A stretch of DNA of 64,000 nucleotides from the NCBI GenBank assembly GCA_016234685.1, contig JACRAT010000027.1, positions 1 to 64,000 on the forward strand, read 5' to 3'. Numbering within the stretch: position 1 is the first letter of the stretch; each line of letters starts with the position of its first letter. The notes beneath the pieces are model-generated. The model did no database searches. It was not told the DNA's origin and worked only from the letters and a program-made list of their open reading frames with translations. This DNA is from Nitrosomonadales bacterium (GTDB lineage: Bacteria; Pseudomonadota; Gammaproteobacteria; Burkholderiales; Gallionellaceae). A program made the translations under genes and the position numbers. Positions 19,836-29,270 of the stretch are shown one piece after another.

Positions 19836-22342
19836 GGTGCTTTATCCTTTTCGTCCCCGGTGGATCTGACTTTGCCATCGCGCTGGTTGCCCGCCGCCCC
19901 CAGACTGTCGACCCTGAATCTTTCTGACTTGAGCATCAGCTCGGCCATATTCTTCGCTGGCATCGGTCGGTGGTAAAAATAACCTTGCAGCAGATCACAG
20001 CCGAAGCGTTGCAACATCGCCGACTGGTTGGCAGTTTCCGCACCCTCGGCGACCACGTGCAACCCTAAGCTATGCGACATGGCGATGATGGCGCGGATGA
20101 TGGCGACGTCATTGGCATCGGTTTCGATGTCGTCCACAAAGGATTTGTCGATCTTGAGAGTGTCGATGGGCAGACGCTTGAGATAGCTGAGCGAAGAGTA
20201 GCCCGTGCCGAAATCATCCACCGACACGCGCACGCCGAGGTTGCGCAGCTCCCACAAGGTGCGTATCGCCAGCTCGGCGTCTTCCATCACCATACTTTCG
20301 GTGATCTCCACTTCCAGATACTTACCGTCGAGTTGATGTTTCTCCAAAGCGAGGCGGACTTGCGTCGGCAACTCGCTATCCTGACACTGGCCCGCCGACA
20401 GATTGACCGCGACCCGCACCGGCTTCAGCCCGGCATCCAGCCATTCCCGTGCCTGACGGCAGGCCTCGTTCAGCACCCACAGGCCGAGCGCACCGATCAG
20501 CCCGCTCTTCTCGGCGACGGGGATGAAGACGGCGGGCGAAACCATGCCGCGCTGCGGATGATGCCAGCGGATCAGCGCCTCCATCCCAGCGAATTCGCCG
20601 GTGCGCAGATCAAGCTTGGGCTGGTAATACAACTCAAAGAGTTGCAGTTCGAGCGCCTGACGCAAGCTGTTGCTGAGCGCCACCCACTCGTGCAGGTTCT
20701 CGTCCATCTCTTGCGAGAAGAACTGGTAGTTGTTGCGCCCCAGACTCTTGGCGGCATACATCGCGGTATCGGCGCTGCGCATCAGCGTTTCGATGTCGCC
20801 CCCATCGCGCGGATGCACCGCGATGCCCATGCTGGCGCCCGGGTAGATGCGATGTTCGCCGATCTCACAGGGGGCGGAGACGGTCTGGAACACTTTCTGC
20901 ACCACCCCTTCGATGTCCATACTCGCCACACCGTCCTGCAACAGCACCACGAATTCGTCGCCCCCCAGACGCGCCACCGTGTCGCCGTCGCGCAGGGCCG
21001 CGCACATGCGTTTAGCCAGCAGTTTGAGCAGTTCGTCGCCGATGTCATGGCCCAGCGTATCGTTGATGGTCTTGAAGTTGTCGAGGTCGATGAACACCAG
21101 CGCCACGTTGCGCCGGTCGCGGCTGGATTGGGCGATGCCTTGCTGGATGCGGTCTTTCAGCAGCGCACGATTGGGCAGGCCGGTGAGCGCATCGTGGGTG
21201 GCCTGATGCAACAACTGGCGCTCGACCTGCTTGCGCTCGGTCACGTTGCGACCGATGCCCAACGCACCCATCACCTGCCCGTCCGGCGCATATTCCGCCA
21301 CCACGTACATGTCATGGCTGACCAGCTCTCCGGTGGAATCCAGCCACTCCAGCAATATCTGATCGGGCTCGCCGGTCGCCATCACCTGACACAGACGCTG
21401 TTTGTACGCCTCCGGCTCCATCCCTGTTTGACTCCAGACCGCAGACGACTCGAATGGCTGGCCTAACACCTGCTCCAGCGTCGAACCTGTTTCACGCAGA
21501 TAGGCCGCATTTACCACCTGCCGTCTACACTCCAGATCGTAGCGCACGATCATGTCCGGCGAATTCTCCAGAATGGTACGCAGGCTTTGTTCGTTGAGCG
21601 CCACCCGCTCACGCATCACTTGCTCCATCTGTAACAACTGGGCCTTGCTGGCGATCATCTCGTTGAATGCCTCGCCCAACTCGACCAACTCGTTGTACTG
21701 CCCTCGGGGCACGAGCAGATGTTCGCTGCGGCCTTCTTCGATGCGGCGCAAGCCGTTGACGAAGGCTCGCACCGGCCCGACCACGCCGCGCAACATGGCC
21801 CAGGACACCACCAGCACGCCGGCCAGCACTTCCAGCATCAACAACACCACCACGATGCCAGAGTACTCGTCGGCTTGCGCCTCGATGAACGCGCCATCGG
21901 CGATTAGCTCGACCTCGCCCACCGCCATCCGCCCGTCGAACGGGGAATACACCGTGTTCCGCACCGTCAGGGCCGGGTCGATGACGTGGCCGCCACGATT
22001 GAATTCAGCCAACACCGTCTGCCCGGAGGTGATGCGCACACCGGCGATCAGATGGTTGGTCAGCAACCCTTTCGCCAATTCATCCGCCAGAGTGTGGTCG
22101 TTGGTAAAGCAGGCGATGCTCACCGTGCTGCTGACCGTGGAGAACAGCTCGCCGATGCGCTCGGTCTGCCGTTGCGTCTCGTATCGGCTGATGTACCAAG
22201 CGGTCAGGACGGTGAACAACACAGCCAGCCCAAAGCCGACCAGCAGTATCTGGGCGGCGACCTGATAGACCAGACTCTTGCCGGGCCAAAACAGCCAGCG
22301 GCTCAGACGCTGTTTAAGGGAGGTGGGCTGGATGTTCGACAT
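19832..22342 (-). CDS. Membrane HAMP-PAS-GGDEF-EAL protein (c-di-GMP turnover)
   Basis: An 836-residue inner-membrane signalling protein. Transmembrane helices lie near residues 26-50 and 162-184 with a ~110-residue periplasmic sensor between them. Then follow HAMP (185-240), PAS (255-370), GGDEF (380-545) and EAL (560-810). The active site GGDEF is at 460-464, and an inhibitory-site RxxD (451-454) stands five residues before it. EAL is at 588-590 and DDFGTGYSSL is intact, so both synthesis and hydrolysis of c-di-GMP look possible. The start lies 1 base after the stop of the phosphate-binding-like gene, a gene pairing in which the binding protein may feed the periplasmic sensor. Confidence 0.93.
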   Translation of the reverse strand: MSNIQPTSLKQRLSRWLFWPGKSLVYQVAAQILLVGFGLAVLFTVLTAWYISRYETQRQTERIGELFSTVSSTVSIACFTNDHTLADELAKGLLTNHLIAGVRITSGQTVLAEFNRGGHVIDPALTVRNTVYSPFDGRMAVGEVELIADGAFIEAQADEYSGIVVVLLMLEVLAGVLVVSWAMLRGVVGPVRAFVNGLRRIEEGRSEHLLVPRGQYNELVELGEAFNEMIASKAQLLQMEQVMRERVALNEQSLRTILENSPDMIVRYDLECRRQVVNAAYLRETGSTLEQVLGQPFESSAVWSQTGMEPEAYKQRLCQVMATGEPDQILLEWLDSTGELVSHDMYVVAEYAPDGQVMGALGIGRNVTERKQVERQLLHQATHDALTGLPNRALLKDRIQQGIAQSSRDRRNVALVFIDLDNFKTINDTLGHDIGDELLKLLAKRMCAALRDGDTVARLGGDEFVVLLQDGVASMDIEGVVQKVFQTVSAPCEIGEHRIYPGASMGIAVHPRDGGDIETLMRSADTAMYAAKSLGRNNYQFFSQEMDENLHEWVALSNSLRQALELQLFELYYQPKLDLRTGEFAGMEALIRWHHPQRGMVSPAVFIPVAEKSGLIGALGLWVLNEACRQAREWLDAGLKPVRVAVNLSAGQCQDSELPTQVRLALEKHQLDGKYLEVEITESMVMEDAELAIRTLWELRNLGVRVSVDDFGTGYSSLSYLKRLPIDTLKIDKSFVDDIETDANDVAIIRAIIAMSHSLGLHVVAEGAETANQSAMLQRFGCDLLQGYFYHRPMPAKNMAELMLKSERFRVDSLGAAGNQRDGKVRSTGDEKDKAP

Positions 22343-22343
22343 A

Positions 22344-22767
22344 TCACTCCGGCAGGGAAAGTACGATGCGCATCTCTTTGCTCACCCGGCTGTGCTCGAT
22401 GTAAGCGATGGCGGTCGGATCGCGCTCCAGTCTGGACTGCAAATTCTCCCGGCTACCCAGTTCGTCCGGCGGCAGCGTCCGCCCCGCGAACACCAGCCGC
22501 GACCAATACGCATTGATCTCCTCCAGATTCTTGTTGAGCAGCTTGCGATAGAACAGTTGCCGCTCTGGCGCATCGAGACTGAGATCGACAGGATGTCGCC
22601 GCACTGCCATCGGCCAGCTTGCGGTAACGTCCCATGAAGATGTTCACCACCTCCTCGCGCGTCAGACTTTCGATGCTGCTGCACGCGCCCACCACGACCA
22701 CCAACTCGGCTTGCGCCGGGCTGGCGGGCAAACTCAACAGGGCGACCAAACCTATCACACGTTTCAT
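22344..22767 (-). pseudogene. PstS-like small substrate-binding protein, frameshifted
   Basis: Two overlapping frames together spell one ~140-residue phosphate ABC transporter-type binding protein of the short family often found beside sensor proteins. The first part has a signal peptide (MKRVIGLVALLSLPASPAQA) and EEVVNIFMGRYRKLADGSAA. The second part continues PVDLSLDAPERQLFYRKLL and YWSRLVFAGR in another frame. Removing one base between about 22591 and 22600 joins them exactly. As read, the gene is broken: the first frame runs on into unrelated sequence. A sequencing error, a true mutation or a programmed shift are all possible. It lies between a porin gene and the GGDEF-EAL gene. Confidence 0.8.
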
Positions 22768-22776
22768 GGCCGCCCC

Positions 22777-24027
22777 CTAGAACACGAAGTCCAGCGCGAC
22801 GGAGTACAAGGTCATGGCCTTGTACCCGCGCGAGTCGACGGGGATGGATGACTGCAAGGAGTCATTGATCGACAGCGGAGTGATGTAGCGGATACGATCC
22901 ACTTGCGCCTTGAGCGCCAGATTCCGTCCCAACTCGTAACGTGCGCCCAGCGTGAGCGCCGACTGATTCACCTGCGTCACCGTCTGCGCATGTGCTGCGC
23001 CCTGATTCAGCACCGCAGTGAGGGGCAGATTGGGCAAGCCGGTGGGGATATGATCCTGCGGGGTACGAGTATCCGAGAGCGCCAGATAGGGCGTTACCTT
23101 GCCAAGGCGATAACCCGTCTGAAAGAACATGCTTTCCTGACTCGACCAGCCGGGAGAACTCAACTGGTTGTAACTCACCAGCCCTTGCAACGGGCCGGAG
23201 TCATAGGCAACCGAGAACGAGCGGTACCCCATCTGCCGTCCCTGCATGGCGAGACGATTGACGATGGCCGCCCCGTTGGGAGCGAACGACAGTAGTGCCT
23301 GACGCAACGCATCTATCTGTACGCCGGGTATTTCGTGCGCCAGATGCAAGCTGGCATCAGCCACCCGCACCGTCCAGCCATCCTGCGCATACTCTGCCAG
23401 CCCACCCCGCAAGCGCGAACCGCCACAATCGTAAGGCTCGGAGTACGTCACCAGTTTGCCCTGGACGTAGCCGAACATGCCTTTCACCCGCAAAGTGCCC
23501 GCGCCCAGCGGATGCGTCACTTCAGCGTCGATGCCATCATGGCTGCGCGGGTAGAAGAGCACCGGCTGGCGGATCAGCAGATTGGCGTAGCCGATCTCGG
23601 CAGAGTCGCCCTGCATGTACATCTCCACGCCCAAGCGGCCCACACGCACCGATGCTGCTTCGTCCAGATTGAGCTTCAGATAGCCCCAAGTGAGCTGCGG
23701 ATCGTAATTGCCGGTGACGGTCTGACGGCTGACCGCTTGCAATGATGCCTCAACCAACTGGCCTGACCACGCCGAGGCTTGAATTCCCAGCATGGAGTCC
23801 GGTTCGAATGACAGCTGACCGGAGCGCGCGCCCTTGGGCTGTGCGATGTCGCGCCGGAAGACCACGCCCGGCGTGCGCTGATAGCTCGCCCCCAGCGTGC
23901 CGAAGCCGGAAAACTTGATCGGCGCAACCTCGCCCTCTTCTGCCCGAGCGCCGCCCGCCAACAAACTGCCCACCACCGCGCACGACCAGACACAACTCCG
24001 AGCGAAATCACGCATCAACATCGTCAT
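22777..24027 (-). CDS. Outer-membrane porin-like beta-barrel protein
   Basis: A 416-residue protein with a signal peptide ending near LAGGARAEEG and a C-terminus ending in phenylalanine (VALDFVF), the usual mark of outer-membrane barrels. Alternating hydrophobic strands run through its length. Three nearby ATGs (24027, 24021, 24012) could be the start. The stop is 9 bases before the frameshifted binding-protein gene, so a porin / binding protein / c-di-GMP enzyme transcript is likely. Substrate is not evident. Confidence 0.75.
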   Translation of the reverse strand: MTMLMRDFARSCVWSCAVVGSLLAGGARAEEGEVAPIKFSGFGTLGASYQRTPGVVFRRDIAQPKGARSGQLSFEPDSMLGIQASAWSGQLVEASLQAVSRQTVTGNYDPQLTWGYLKLNLDEAASVRVGRLGVEMYMQGDSAEIGYANLLIRQPVLFYPRSHDGIDAEVTHPLGAGTLRVKGMFGYVQGKLVTYSEPYDCGGSRLRGGLAEYAQDGWTVRVADASLHLAHEIPGVQIDALRQALLSFAPNGAAIVNRLAMQGRQMGYRSFSVAYDSGPLQGLVSYNQLSSPGWSSQESMFFQTGYRLGKVTPYLALSDTRTPQDHIPTGLPNLPLTAVLNQGAAHAQTVTQVNQSALTLGARYELGRNLALKAQVDRIRYITPLSINDSLQSSIPVDSRGYKAMTLYSVALDFVF

Positions 24028-24114
24028 TCATCCCATCTCTCGCATCAACCACAACCAAGGCTGTGGACTCTATATGAATTCCTAGCATCGCAAAATTCGA
24101 CCAAACGACACCTC

Positions 24115-24669
24115 TTAGCCTTTTTCCCAAACCTCCAGCGCCGCTTCGATTCTGGCGATCTCAGTCAACACGGCGGCACTGTCGCCCTTGCTGTGCGATT
24201 CATGCAGACGGCTGACCGATTCTTGCAACACCGAAATGTCTTCCTTGACCACGTCCAGCGCACGATCCAGCGAAGTCGCCAACTCGCCGAGCTGGTCTTC
24301 CGGGCGAATGCGGGTGAAAGACTCGAAGCGTCGTTGCGCCAGCGATTCCAGCACAATGCGGAATCGGTACATCGGCCCAGCGATCTTGTGGCTGATGATG
24401 ACCACGAAGATGGTCACCAGCACGATGGAGAGCGTGACGCTGAAAATCGAAAGAATGATCACGATGGGCAGCAACATCTGGCTCAGCGATTGGTAGCTGG
24501 CGTGGGCCGAGGCAAGATCAGCGTGGATCTCGCTGTCCATGAACAGATAAAGTCCGACGGCGAACAGCCCGGTGAGAATGACTTGCAGCATGACGAAGGC
24601 CGCCGCCATGCGGAGCTGGAAGCGGTGATCGATCAGAACGATGCGGCGTTTGTTGGTGGCTTGGCTCAT
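24115..24669 (-). CDS. Two-helix membrane protein with HAMP-like linker
   Basis: A 184-residue inner-membrane protein. Hydrophobic helices lie near residues 21-43 and 66-92 with a short periplasmic loop. A HAMP-like segment follows (HKIAGPMYRFRIVLESLAQ), then a coiled-coil tail with many Glu and Ser residues and no enzymatic domain. The start at 24669 has GAAGGAA upstream. It follows the tetraheme cytochrome gene by 23 bases. It may act as a membrane signalling or scaffolding partner of the cytochrome; this is inference from position. Confidence 0.75.
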   Translation of the reverse strand: MSQATNKRRIVLIDHRFQLRMAAAFVMLQVILTGLFAVGLYLFMDSEIHADLASAHASYQSLSQMLLPIVIILSIFSVTLSIVLVTIFVVIISHKIAGPMYRFRIVLESLAQRRFESFTRIRPEDQLGELATSLDRALDVVKEDISVLQESVSRLHESHSKGDSAAVLTEIARIEAALEVWEKG

Positions 24670-24692
24670 GGTGTTTCCTTCAGTTGCGGTAA

Positions 24693-25172
24693 TCAGTGAC
24701 ACTCCAGGCAAAGCTGCCCTTGGTCGTTTTGTTGAGCGAGGAAGTAGGTCTTGTAGCGACTCTCTTTGCGGAACATCCGGTCGTACAAGCTGGTGGCTTT
24801 CCAGCGCACCTGATCGTAGCGTTGGCGCGAAAGGTCGTGACAAGTGAAGCAGGCCAGCCTCTTGTCGGCGGTCAAATGCAAGGCATCGTTGGGCGACTTG
24901 GGCAATACGGTCCCCACCGTGTGATGCCGCGACATCTCGGCCTTCTTGTGGCAACCCATGCAGTAATTGGTGCAAGGGCGAGCTTGCCGGGCGGCCCAAC
25001 GGCTTTCCCCATCCTTGTGGCAAGAGCTACACGCGGCGTGCGGTGTAGCGACGGCAGCCTGCGGCCAACAACCCGCACTCCGCGCATCTTCGCTATCCAC
25101 CGAGAAACCTGACAGGGGGGTCATCGACAGGGCCACGATCCCGCACCAACGCCGCAGCAAACGCCAAGTCAT
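24693..25172 (-). CDS. Tetraheme c-type cytochrome
   Basis: A 159-residue secreted protein with four heme c sites: CSSCH (48-52), CMGCH (71-75), CFTCH (108-112) and CLECH (155-159). The last histidine is the final residue of the protein. Extra histidines (for example His83-His84) could serve as distal ligands. An N-terminal hydrophobic segment (about residues 8-24) acts as signal or membrane anchor. The ATG overlaps the stop of the upstream barrel gene as ATGA. The protein presumably transfers electrons in the periplasm; donor and acceptor are not shown by the sequence. Confidence 0.9.
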   Translation of the reverse strand: MTWRLLRRWCGIVALSMTPLSGFSVDSEDARSAGCWPQAAVATPHAACSSCHKDGESRWAARQARPCTNYCMGCHKKAEMSRHHTVGTVLPKSPNDALHLTADKRLACFTCHDLSRQRYDQVRWKATSLYDRMFRKESRYKTYFLAQQNDQGQLCLECH

Positions 25173-26347
25173 AGCACCACCACGAATTGCGTGAACAACA
25201 TCTGACCGCTCCCGAAGCCGGGCGTGGTGCGGGTCGTAGGCGTAGCGGCGCGATAGTTCTGCACTTCGAGCTTCCATTGCAGCAGATCACTGTTGCCGAC
25301 GTTCGTGCTGAAACCCGCCGCGAGGCGAACATCACGGTCATCGCCCGGGCCTGCACCCGGTGTGGCGATCTCCGCCGGACGGATGACCACGCGTTCATAG
25401 CGCACGAACAGCTTGGTCGCCCAAGCCAAACTCTCGCCAAGTTCGTATTCCTGCGTCACATGCCAGCCGCGCATGGTCAACCCCGCATCCAGCACGGTCG
25501 GCTCTTTCTTCCTGACCATGTACTCCAGTCGCCCCGTCCAGTCGCCCAGATGCGATTCGGCATCGACCGCCACGCCGGTCTCACGTTTCCTTTTCGTGGC
25601 GTCCGCATCGAGGAAATAGGACAAGCCGAATTCGGCCAGCTTGGGCTCTTGCGCCCCCTTCAGCGAAAAAGGCTCGCTGAAGGGAGTCAAGCCCAACCGC
25701 CCGCCGACCAAGCGCCCCGCATTAAAGCCGTGCAAGAGATAAGCGTTGAAATTGACCGTGCCGTCATTACCCAAGATACGAAGCCCAGCATCGTTGTAGC
25801 CCCCTTCCATGACCAGATCGGTCGTCAGCGGACGCGAGATCGACGCGCTGTCTTTGCTGGCGAAGAATTGCCAATCACTCCCGAACGGAATATCGAAGCG
25901 CCCTAGCTGGAAGTGCAGCCCCTTCTCCACCCACAAACGACCACGCGGTGCAATGCGACCGCCGCCAAAAGCATGGTAATCCAAGAATCCGACCGCCAGC
26001 GCAGTGGTCATTTTGGTTTCCACAATAGCGAAAGCTGTTTGAAGATCATCGTTGAATTCACCGCCGACATCCAACTCGAACGCCCCCCAGTCGAGTTTTT
26101 GACGGCCAGTGTCACCGTAGATACTTTGCACATCTCCAAAAGCCGACACCTGCACGCCGTGCAGTTTTTCGGCCAGATCTTCGCGCGCCTCATCGATGGC
26201 TTCGCGCATCGTGGCTGGCTCGGCTGGCTCGGTAGCTTCGGCACAGGCGTCGTTATCCTTGTCTGCGCACGGCTCAGCGGCACCCGCCGCGCCAGCCCAA
26301 GCCAACGACAGCCAGAACAACCAGCCGAATTTTCTTAGTGCCCCCAT
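25169..26347 (-). CDS. Outer-membrane beta-barrel protein coupled to tetraheme cytochrome
   Basis: A 392-residue protein with a signal peptide (GWLFWLSLAWAGAAGAAEP). An Asp/Glu/Cys-rich stretch follows (CADKDNDACAEATE) and a helical segment near 45-65 precedes a long run of alternating beta strands of a phosphate-selective-porin-like type. I placed the start at 26347 because the signal peptide follows directly and an AGGGGG precedes it; a GTG at 26386 or ATG at 26374 would add up to 13 residues. The gene overlaps the tetraheme cytochrome gene, which points to a joint function such as electron passage at the outer membrane. Confidence 0.75.
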   Translation of the reverse strand: MGALRKFGWLFWLSLAWAGAAGAAEPCADKDNDACAEATEPAEPATMREAIDEAREDLAEKLHGVQVSAFGDVQSIYGDTGRQKLDWGAFELDVGGEFNDDLQTAFAIVETKMTTALAVGFLDYHAFGGGRIAPRGRLWVEKGLHFQLGRFDIPFGSDWQFFASKDSASISRPLTTDLVMEGGYNDAGLRILGNDGTVNFNAYLLHGFNAGRLVGGRLGLTPFSEPFSLKGAQEPKLAEFGLSYFLDADATKRKRETGVAVDAESHLGDWTGRLEYMVRKKEPTVLDAGLTMRGWHVTQEYELGESLAWATKLFVRYERVVIRPAEIATPGAGPGDDRDVRLAAGFSTNVGNSDLLQWKLEVQNYRAATPTTRTTPGFGSGQMLFTQFVVVL

Positions 26348-26484
26348 CCGCGCCCCCCTAGCATTCCGGCCCATCTTTCCAGTCACCTCTTCTGCTCTCG
26401 TCGCTGTCGCGCGACTAGCTTGGATAATCTGGCTCCGCCCCGGCCTAGGCGCTATCGTCTCACGCTAAAAACCAGAATAACCAA

Positions 26485-28098
26485 TCAAACCTTGAAGCGA
26501 TTGATCGCGCTGCGCATCTCGCCAGCCAATCCAGCCAGATCGGTTGCGGCCTGCGCGGTTTTGCCGGCGGCAGCACTTTCTTCTTCGACCATCTGAGCGA
26601 CTCTTTCGATGTGCTGGGCGATGTCGTGACTCGTCCGGCTCTGCTCTTCCAGCGATGAGGCGATATCGCTGACCGACGACACCACGTGCCCAGCCCCCTC
26701 CTTGATCTGACTGATCGCCTCACCAGCCTGCTCGGCCAGCACGACGCCCCCGTCAACCTGATACACGGCATCTGACACACAGCTGACCACCGCCTTGGTG
26801 GAGCTTTGGATCGCCTCGATCATTCTGGTGATTTCTTCCGTAGCGACCGAGGTCCGCTCGGCAAGTTTGCGCACCTCGTCCGCCACCACAGCGAAACCGC
26901 GCCCCTGCTCACCCGCCCGCGCCGCCTCGATCGCCGCATTCAAGGCCAGCAGATTGGTCTGATCGGCGATCTCGCGGATGACTTGTACGATGGAAGATAT
27001 CTGGCTGGATTGGCTCCCCAGACTGGCGATGCTCGCCGAGGTATCCCGCATCACATTGACGATGCGCCGCATCTCGGTGACGGTATTGAGGATGATGCGC
27101 CCGCCCTGATCGGAGAGTTCACCCGAGGTTTGCGAGATTTTCAGGGTGTTTTCCGCGTGTTCGGAAACGCTGCCTATGCTCACCGTCATCTGCTCAATGG
27201 CTGCCGCGATGGCCGTTGCTGCCTCGCTCTGGCTGACTGAGCCATGCGCCACATGCTTGGCGGCATCAGATAACGACTGCGAAGCCTGATACATTTTGCC
27301 GATGCTCTCGTGCGTTTCGCGGAAAGTCATCTGCAAACTAGCGATAAGATCATTCAGCGCCTGCGCGGTCTGTCCGACCTCGTCATTCCCATGCACCTCG
27401 ACGCGACGGGTGAAATCATGCGAGTCCGCCAATGCAGCCATTGCACGCTGCATCGAACCCACCGGGCCGGTGATCGAACGCGTAATCCACAGCGCGATGA
27501 CGATAGAGAACAGGGCGGCGAACACGCCTACACCCAGCATCAAACGAAGATTCGAGGTGGAATGCTGCACTGCATCGGAGGTGATCGCACGCGCCTCGAC
27601 CACCTGCTGCTCACGGAAGGAAGTCAGCACGCCCTTAATCTTTTCGCTGTCGGCATCGAATCGCTCCATCGCCACATTGCCCTCGGCGATGCCCTTGGTG
27701 ACATATATCTCCGCCATATCCTTGCCGGCAACATAGAAGGCGTTAAAGCTGGACTCGACTTCCTTGATCTTGCGCAGCGAATTCGCGTCGCCCTTGCGCT
27801 CGTACACCTGTTTGAATTTCCCAACGCCGCCAAGGAAGCGCTGCGCGGCCAGTTCCGCCTCCTTGTAGCCATCCCGATTATGCGTCGCCGAAACATCGGT
27901 CAGAAACTGCTGCACCTCGGCTCGGCTGGTATCCATCTCATCAACCAAGATGACGAAAGGTAGCGTCTCATTCTCGATCTGCTCCATGGTCTGGTTAAGG
28001 TCACGACTCGCCGCGCCCGCCACAAGAAAGGTCACCAAGAACAACGCCACCACCGCAGCGAACCCTCCAACCAGACGAACTCCGATGCCAGACTTCAT
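26485..28098 (-). CDS. Methyl-accepting chemotaxis protein
   Basis: A 537-residue chemoreceptor. The first transmembrane helix lies near residues 8-30 and the second near 190-212, with a four-helix-bundle-type periplasmic domain between. HAMP follows (about 213-265), then the long cytoplasmic signalling hairpin with the tip sequence [20 protein letters not shown]. It would signal through CheA/CheW to the flagellar motor or a pilus system. It is transcribed alone. Confidence 0.95.
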   Translation of the reverse strand: MKSGIGVRLVGGFAAVVALFLVTFLVAGAASRDLNQTMEQIENETLPFVILVDEMDTSRAEVQQFLTDVSATHNRDGYKEAELAAQRFLGGVGKFKQVYERKGDANSLRKIKEVESSFNAFYVAGKDMAEIYVTKGIAEGNVAMERFDADSEKIKGVLTSFREQQVVEARAITSDAVQHSTSNLRLMLGVGVFAALFSIVIALWITRSITGPVGSMQRAMAALADSHDFTRRVEVHGNDEVGQTAQALNDLIASLQMTFRETHESIGKMYQASQSLSDAAKHVAHGSVSQSEAATAIAAAIEQMTVSIGSVSEHAENTLKISQTSGELSDQGGRIILNTVTEMRRIVNVMRDTSASIASLGSQSSQISSIVQVIREIADQTNLLALNAAIEAARAGEQGRGFAVVADEVRKLAERTSVATEEITRMIEAIQSSTKAVVSCVSDAVYQVDGGVVLAEQAGEAISQIKEGAGHVVSSVSDIASSLEEQSRTSHDIAQHIERVAQMVEEESAAAGKTAQAATDLAGLAGEMRSAINRFKV

Positions 28099-28482
28099 TC
28101 TTCGATCCTTTCATCCCATCATTTGATCCGACCGCTCGGGCGCTGCCCCACCCTGCTCATCAACATTGCAAGGCGTCGGGGCATTATGCTGCGGGCCTCC
28201 ACCAGCAATGTCGGATAATTAGCACAACCTCGCTCCCGGCCTTACATCACCGCAATAGCCCTGTCCGCCTCCCCATTTTTTCGGCAGCGGCGGGCAATTC
28301 TTCAGTCGAATTCACATTGGCGTTGCGTGCCCAGTCCAACAGTGTCGGCGATGATACCCCCGAGAACCGAGTGCAACCACTGTCATTAAGAATGAGCAAA
28401 ATGCCTGCCCTCTGCCATCAGAATATCTTGATTCGTCTGTAGGATTTAATTACCTAAGCGCTGCCAAATAATCCCCCTTGCA

Positions 28483-28511
28483 TTGCAATAGACTGCCATG
28501 GACCCTATACT
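28483..28511 (+). promoter_or_regulatory. Sigma-70 promoter of yefM-yoeB
   Basis: TTGCAA (28483-28488) and TATACT (28506-28511) are separated by exactly 17 bases and lie 32 bases before the yefM start codon. Confidence 0.75.
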
Positions 28512-28532
28512 TGTTCAACTTAATGAGCAAGT
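28509..28532. promoter_or_regulatory. Inverted repeat, likely YefM-YoeB operator
   Basis: Arms of 9 bases (acttgttca and tgagcaagt, one mismatch) flank a 6-base spacer. The repeat overlaps the end of the -10 element and the expected transcription start. Antitoxin-toxin complexes of this family repress their own promoter through such palindromes. Confidence 0.55.
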
Positions 28533-28542
28533 GAGGCAAAAA

Positions 28543-28800
28543 ATGAAAGTTGTGACCTATTCCCATGCGCGCAATTCGCTGAAATCGGTTTTGGATGGCG
28601 TGGTGCAAGATGCCGATGTAACCATCATTAGCCGCCGCGATGCCGAAGGCGATGCCGTGGTGATGTCGCTCGACAGTTACAACAGCATCATGGAAACCTT
28701 GCGCCTGACTAGCAATCCCGCCAATGCTGCCCACCTTGCCCGCTCCATTCAGGAGTACCGCGAAGGCCGCGCACAACCCCGCGAACTGTTACCCGACTGA
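28543..28800 (+). CDS. yefM: Antitoxin YefM (Phd/YefM family)
   Basis: An 85-residue antitoxin with the family start MKVVTYSHARNSLKSVLDGV and the typical SRRDAEGDAVVMSLDSYNS segment. The N-terminal part dimerises and binds DNA, and the C-terminal part neutralises YoeB. The start at 28543 follows GAGG; an upstream in-frame ATG at 28498 lies within the promoter and is rejected. The stop overlaps the toxin start by one base (TGATG). Confidence 0.93.
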   Translation: MKVVTYSHARNSLKSVLDGVVQDADVTIISRRDAEGDAVVMSLDSYNSIMETLRLTSNPANAAHLARSIQEYREGRAQPRELLPD

Positions 28801-29069
28801 TGGCGCGCCTGCTGACCTTCACCCCGACCGCATGGGGCGATTATCTCTACTGGCAGGGACAGGACAAAAAGACCTTACGCCGGATCAATGCACTGTTGAA
28901 TGAAACCCTGCGCAAACCCTTCGGTGGTATCGGCAAGCCTGAGCCGTTGCGAGGGGATTTATCCGGCTTCTGGTCAAAGCGTATCGACGACACCAACCGA
29001 CTGGTGTATCAGGTGACGGACAACGAGCTAGTGGTGATCGCGTGCCGTTTCCACTACGACGGCGGTTAA
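28800..29069 (+). CDS. yoeB: Toxin YoeB (RelE-like mRNA interferase)
   Basis: An 89-residue ribosome-dependent endoribonuclease of the RelE superfamily. Family features are WGDYLYWQGQDKKTLRRINA, GIGKPEPLRGDLSGFWSKRI, RLVYQV and the C-terminal CRFHYDGG with the catalytic His and Tyr. The length is normal and the gene appears intact and coupled to its antitoxin. Confidence 0.95.
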   Translation: MARLLTFTPTAWGDYLYWQGQDKKTLRRINALLNETLRKPFGGIGKPEPLRGDLSGFWSKRIDDTNRLVYQVTDNELVVIACRFHYDGG

Positions 29070-29096
29070 GGCCACGAACTTCGCGCCCAAAACAAA

Positions 29097-29128
29097 AAAC
29101 GGCTTGCCGATGATTCGACAAGCCGTTT
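29097..29128 (-). terminator. Rho-independent terminator of tRNA-Pro
   Basis: A 10-base perfect stem (aaacggcttg / caagccgttt) with a 12-base loop is followed on the minus strand by a U-rich run (29090-29096). It starts 8 bases beyond the encoded CCA end of the tRNA gene. It may also stop plus-strand transcripts from yoeB. Confidence 0.8.
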
Positions 29129-29135
29129 GGCTTTC

Positions 29136-29212
<77 letters not shown>

Positions 29213-29221
29213 AGGGCGCGG

Positions 29222-29227
29222 ATTATA
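29222..29227 (-). promoter_or_regulatory. -10 element of tRNA-Pro promoter
   Basis: A perfect TATAAT on the minus strand, 10 bases upstream of the tRNA 5' end. The -35 region is weak (no TTGACA-like hexamer at 17 bases), and the GC-rich bases between -10 and the tRNA resemble a stringent-control discriminator. Confidence 0.6.
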
Positions 29228-29270
29228 ACAGAGCGCGGCGGACGGGGAAGCGTTCATTTCATCCAGCGGA

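Larger units (their letters stand above)
28099..28542. other. 444-base intergenic region between chemoreceptor and yefM
   Basis: This region should carry the chemoreceptor promoter (minus) and certainly carries the yefM promoter at its right end. A minus-strand stretch of about 48 codons is open near 28255-28400 and ends in a stop, but has no start or family resemblance I can recognise; it might be the decayed end of an older gene. No RNA gene is evident. Confidence 0.4.

Noticed and set aside
28255-28400. Open minus-strand stretch of about 48 codons in the large intergenic region
   Set aside because: There is no start codon with a ribosome-binding site and no family resemblance.
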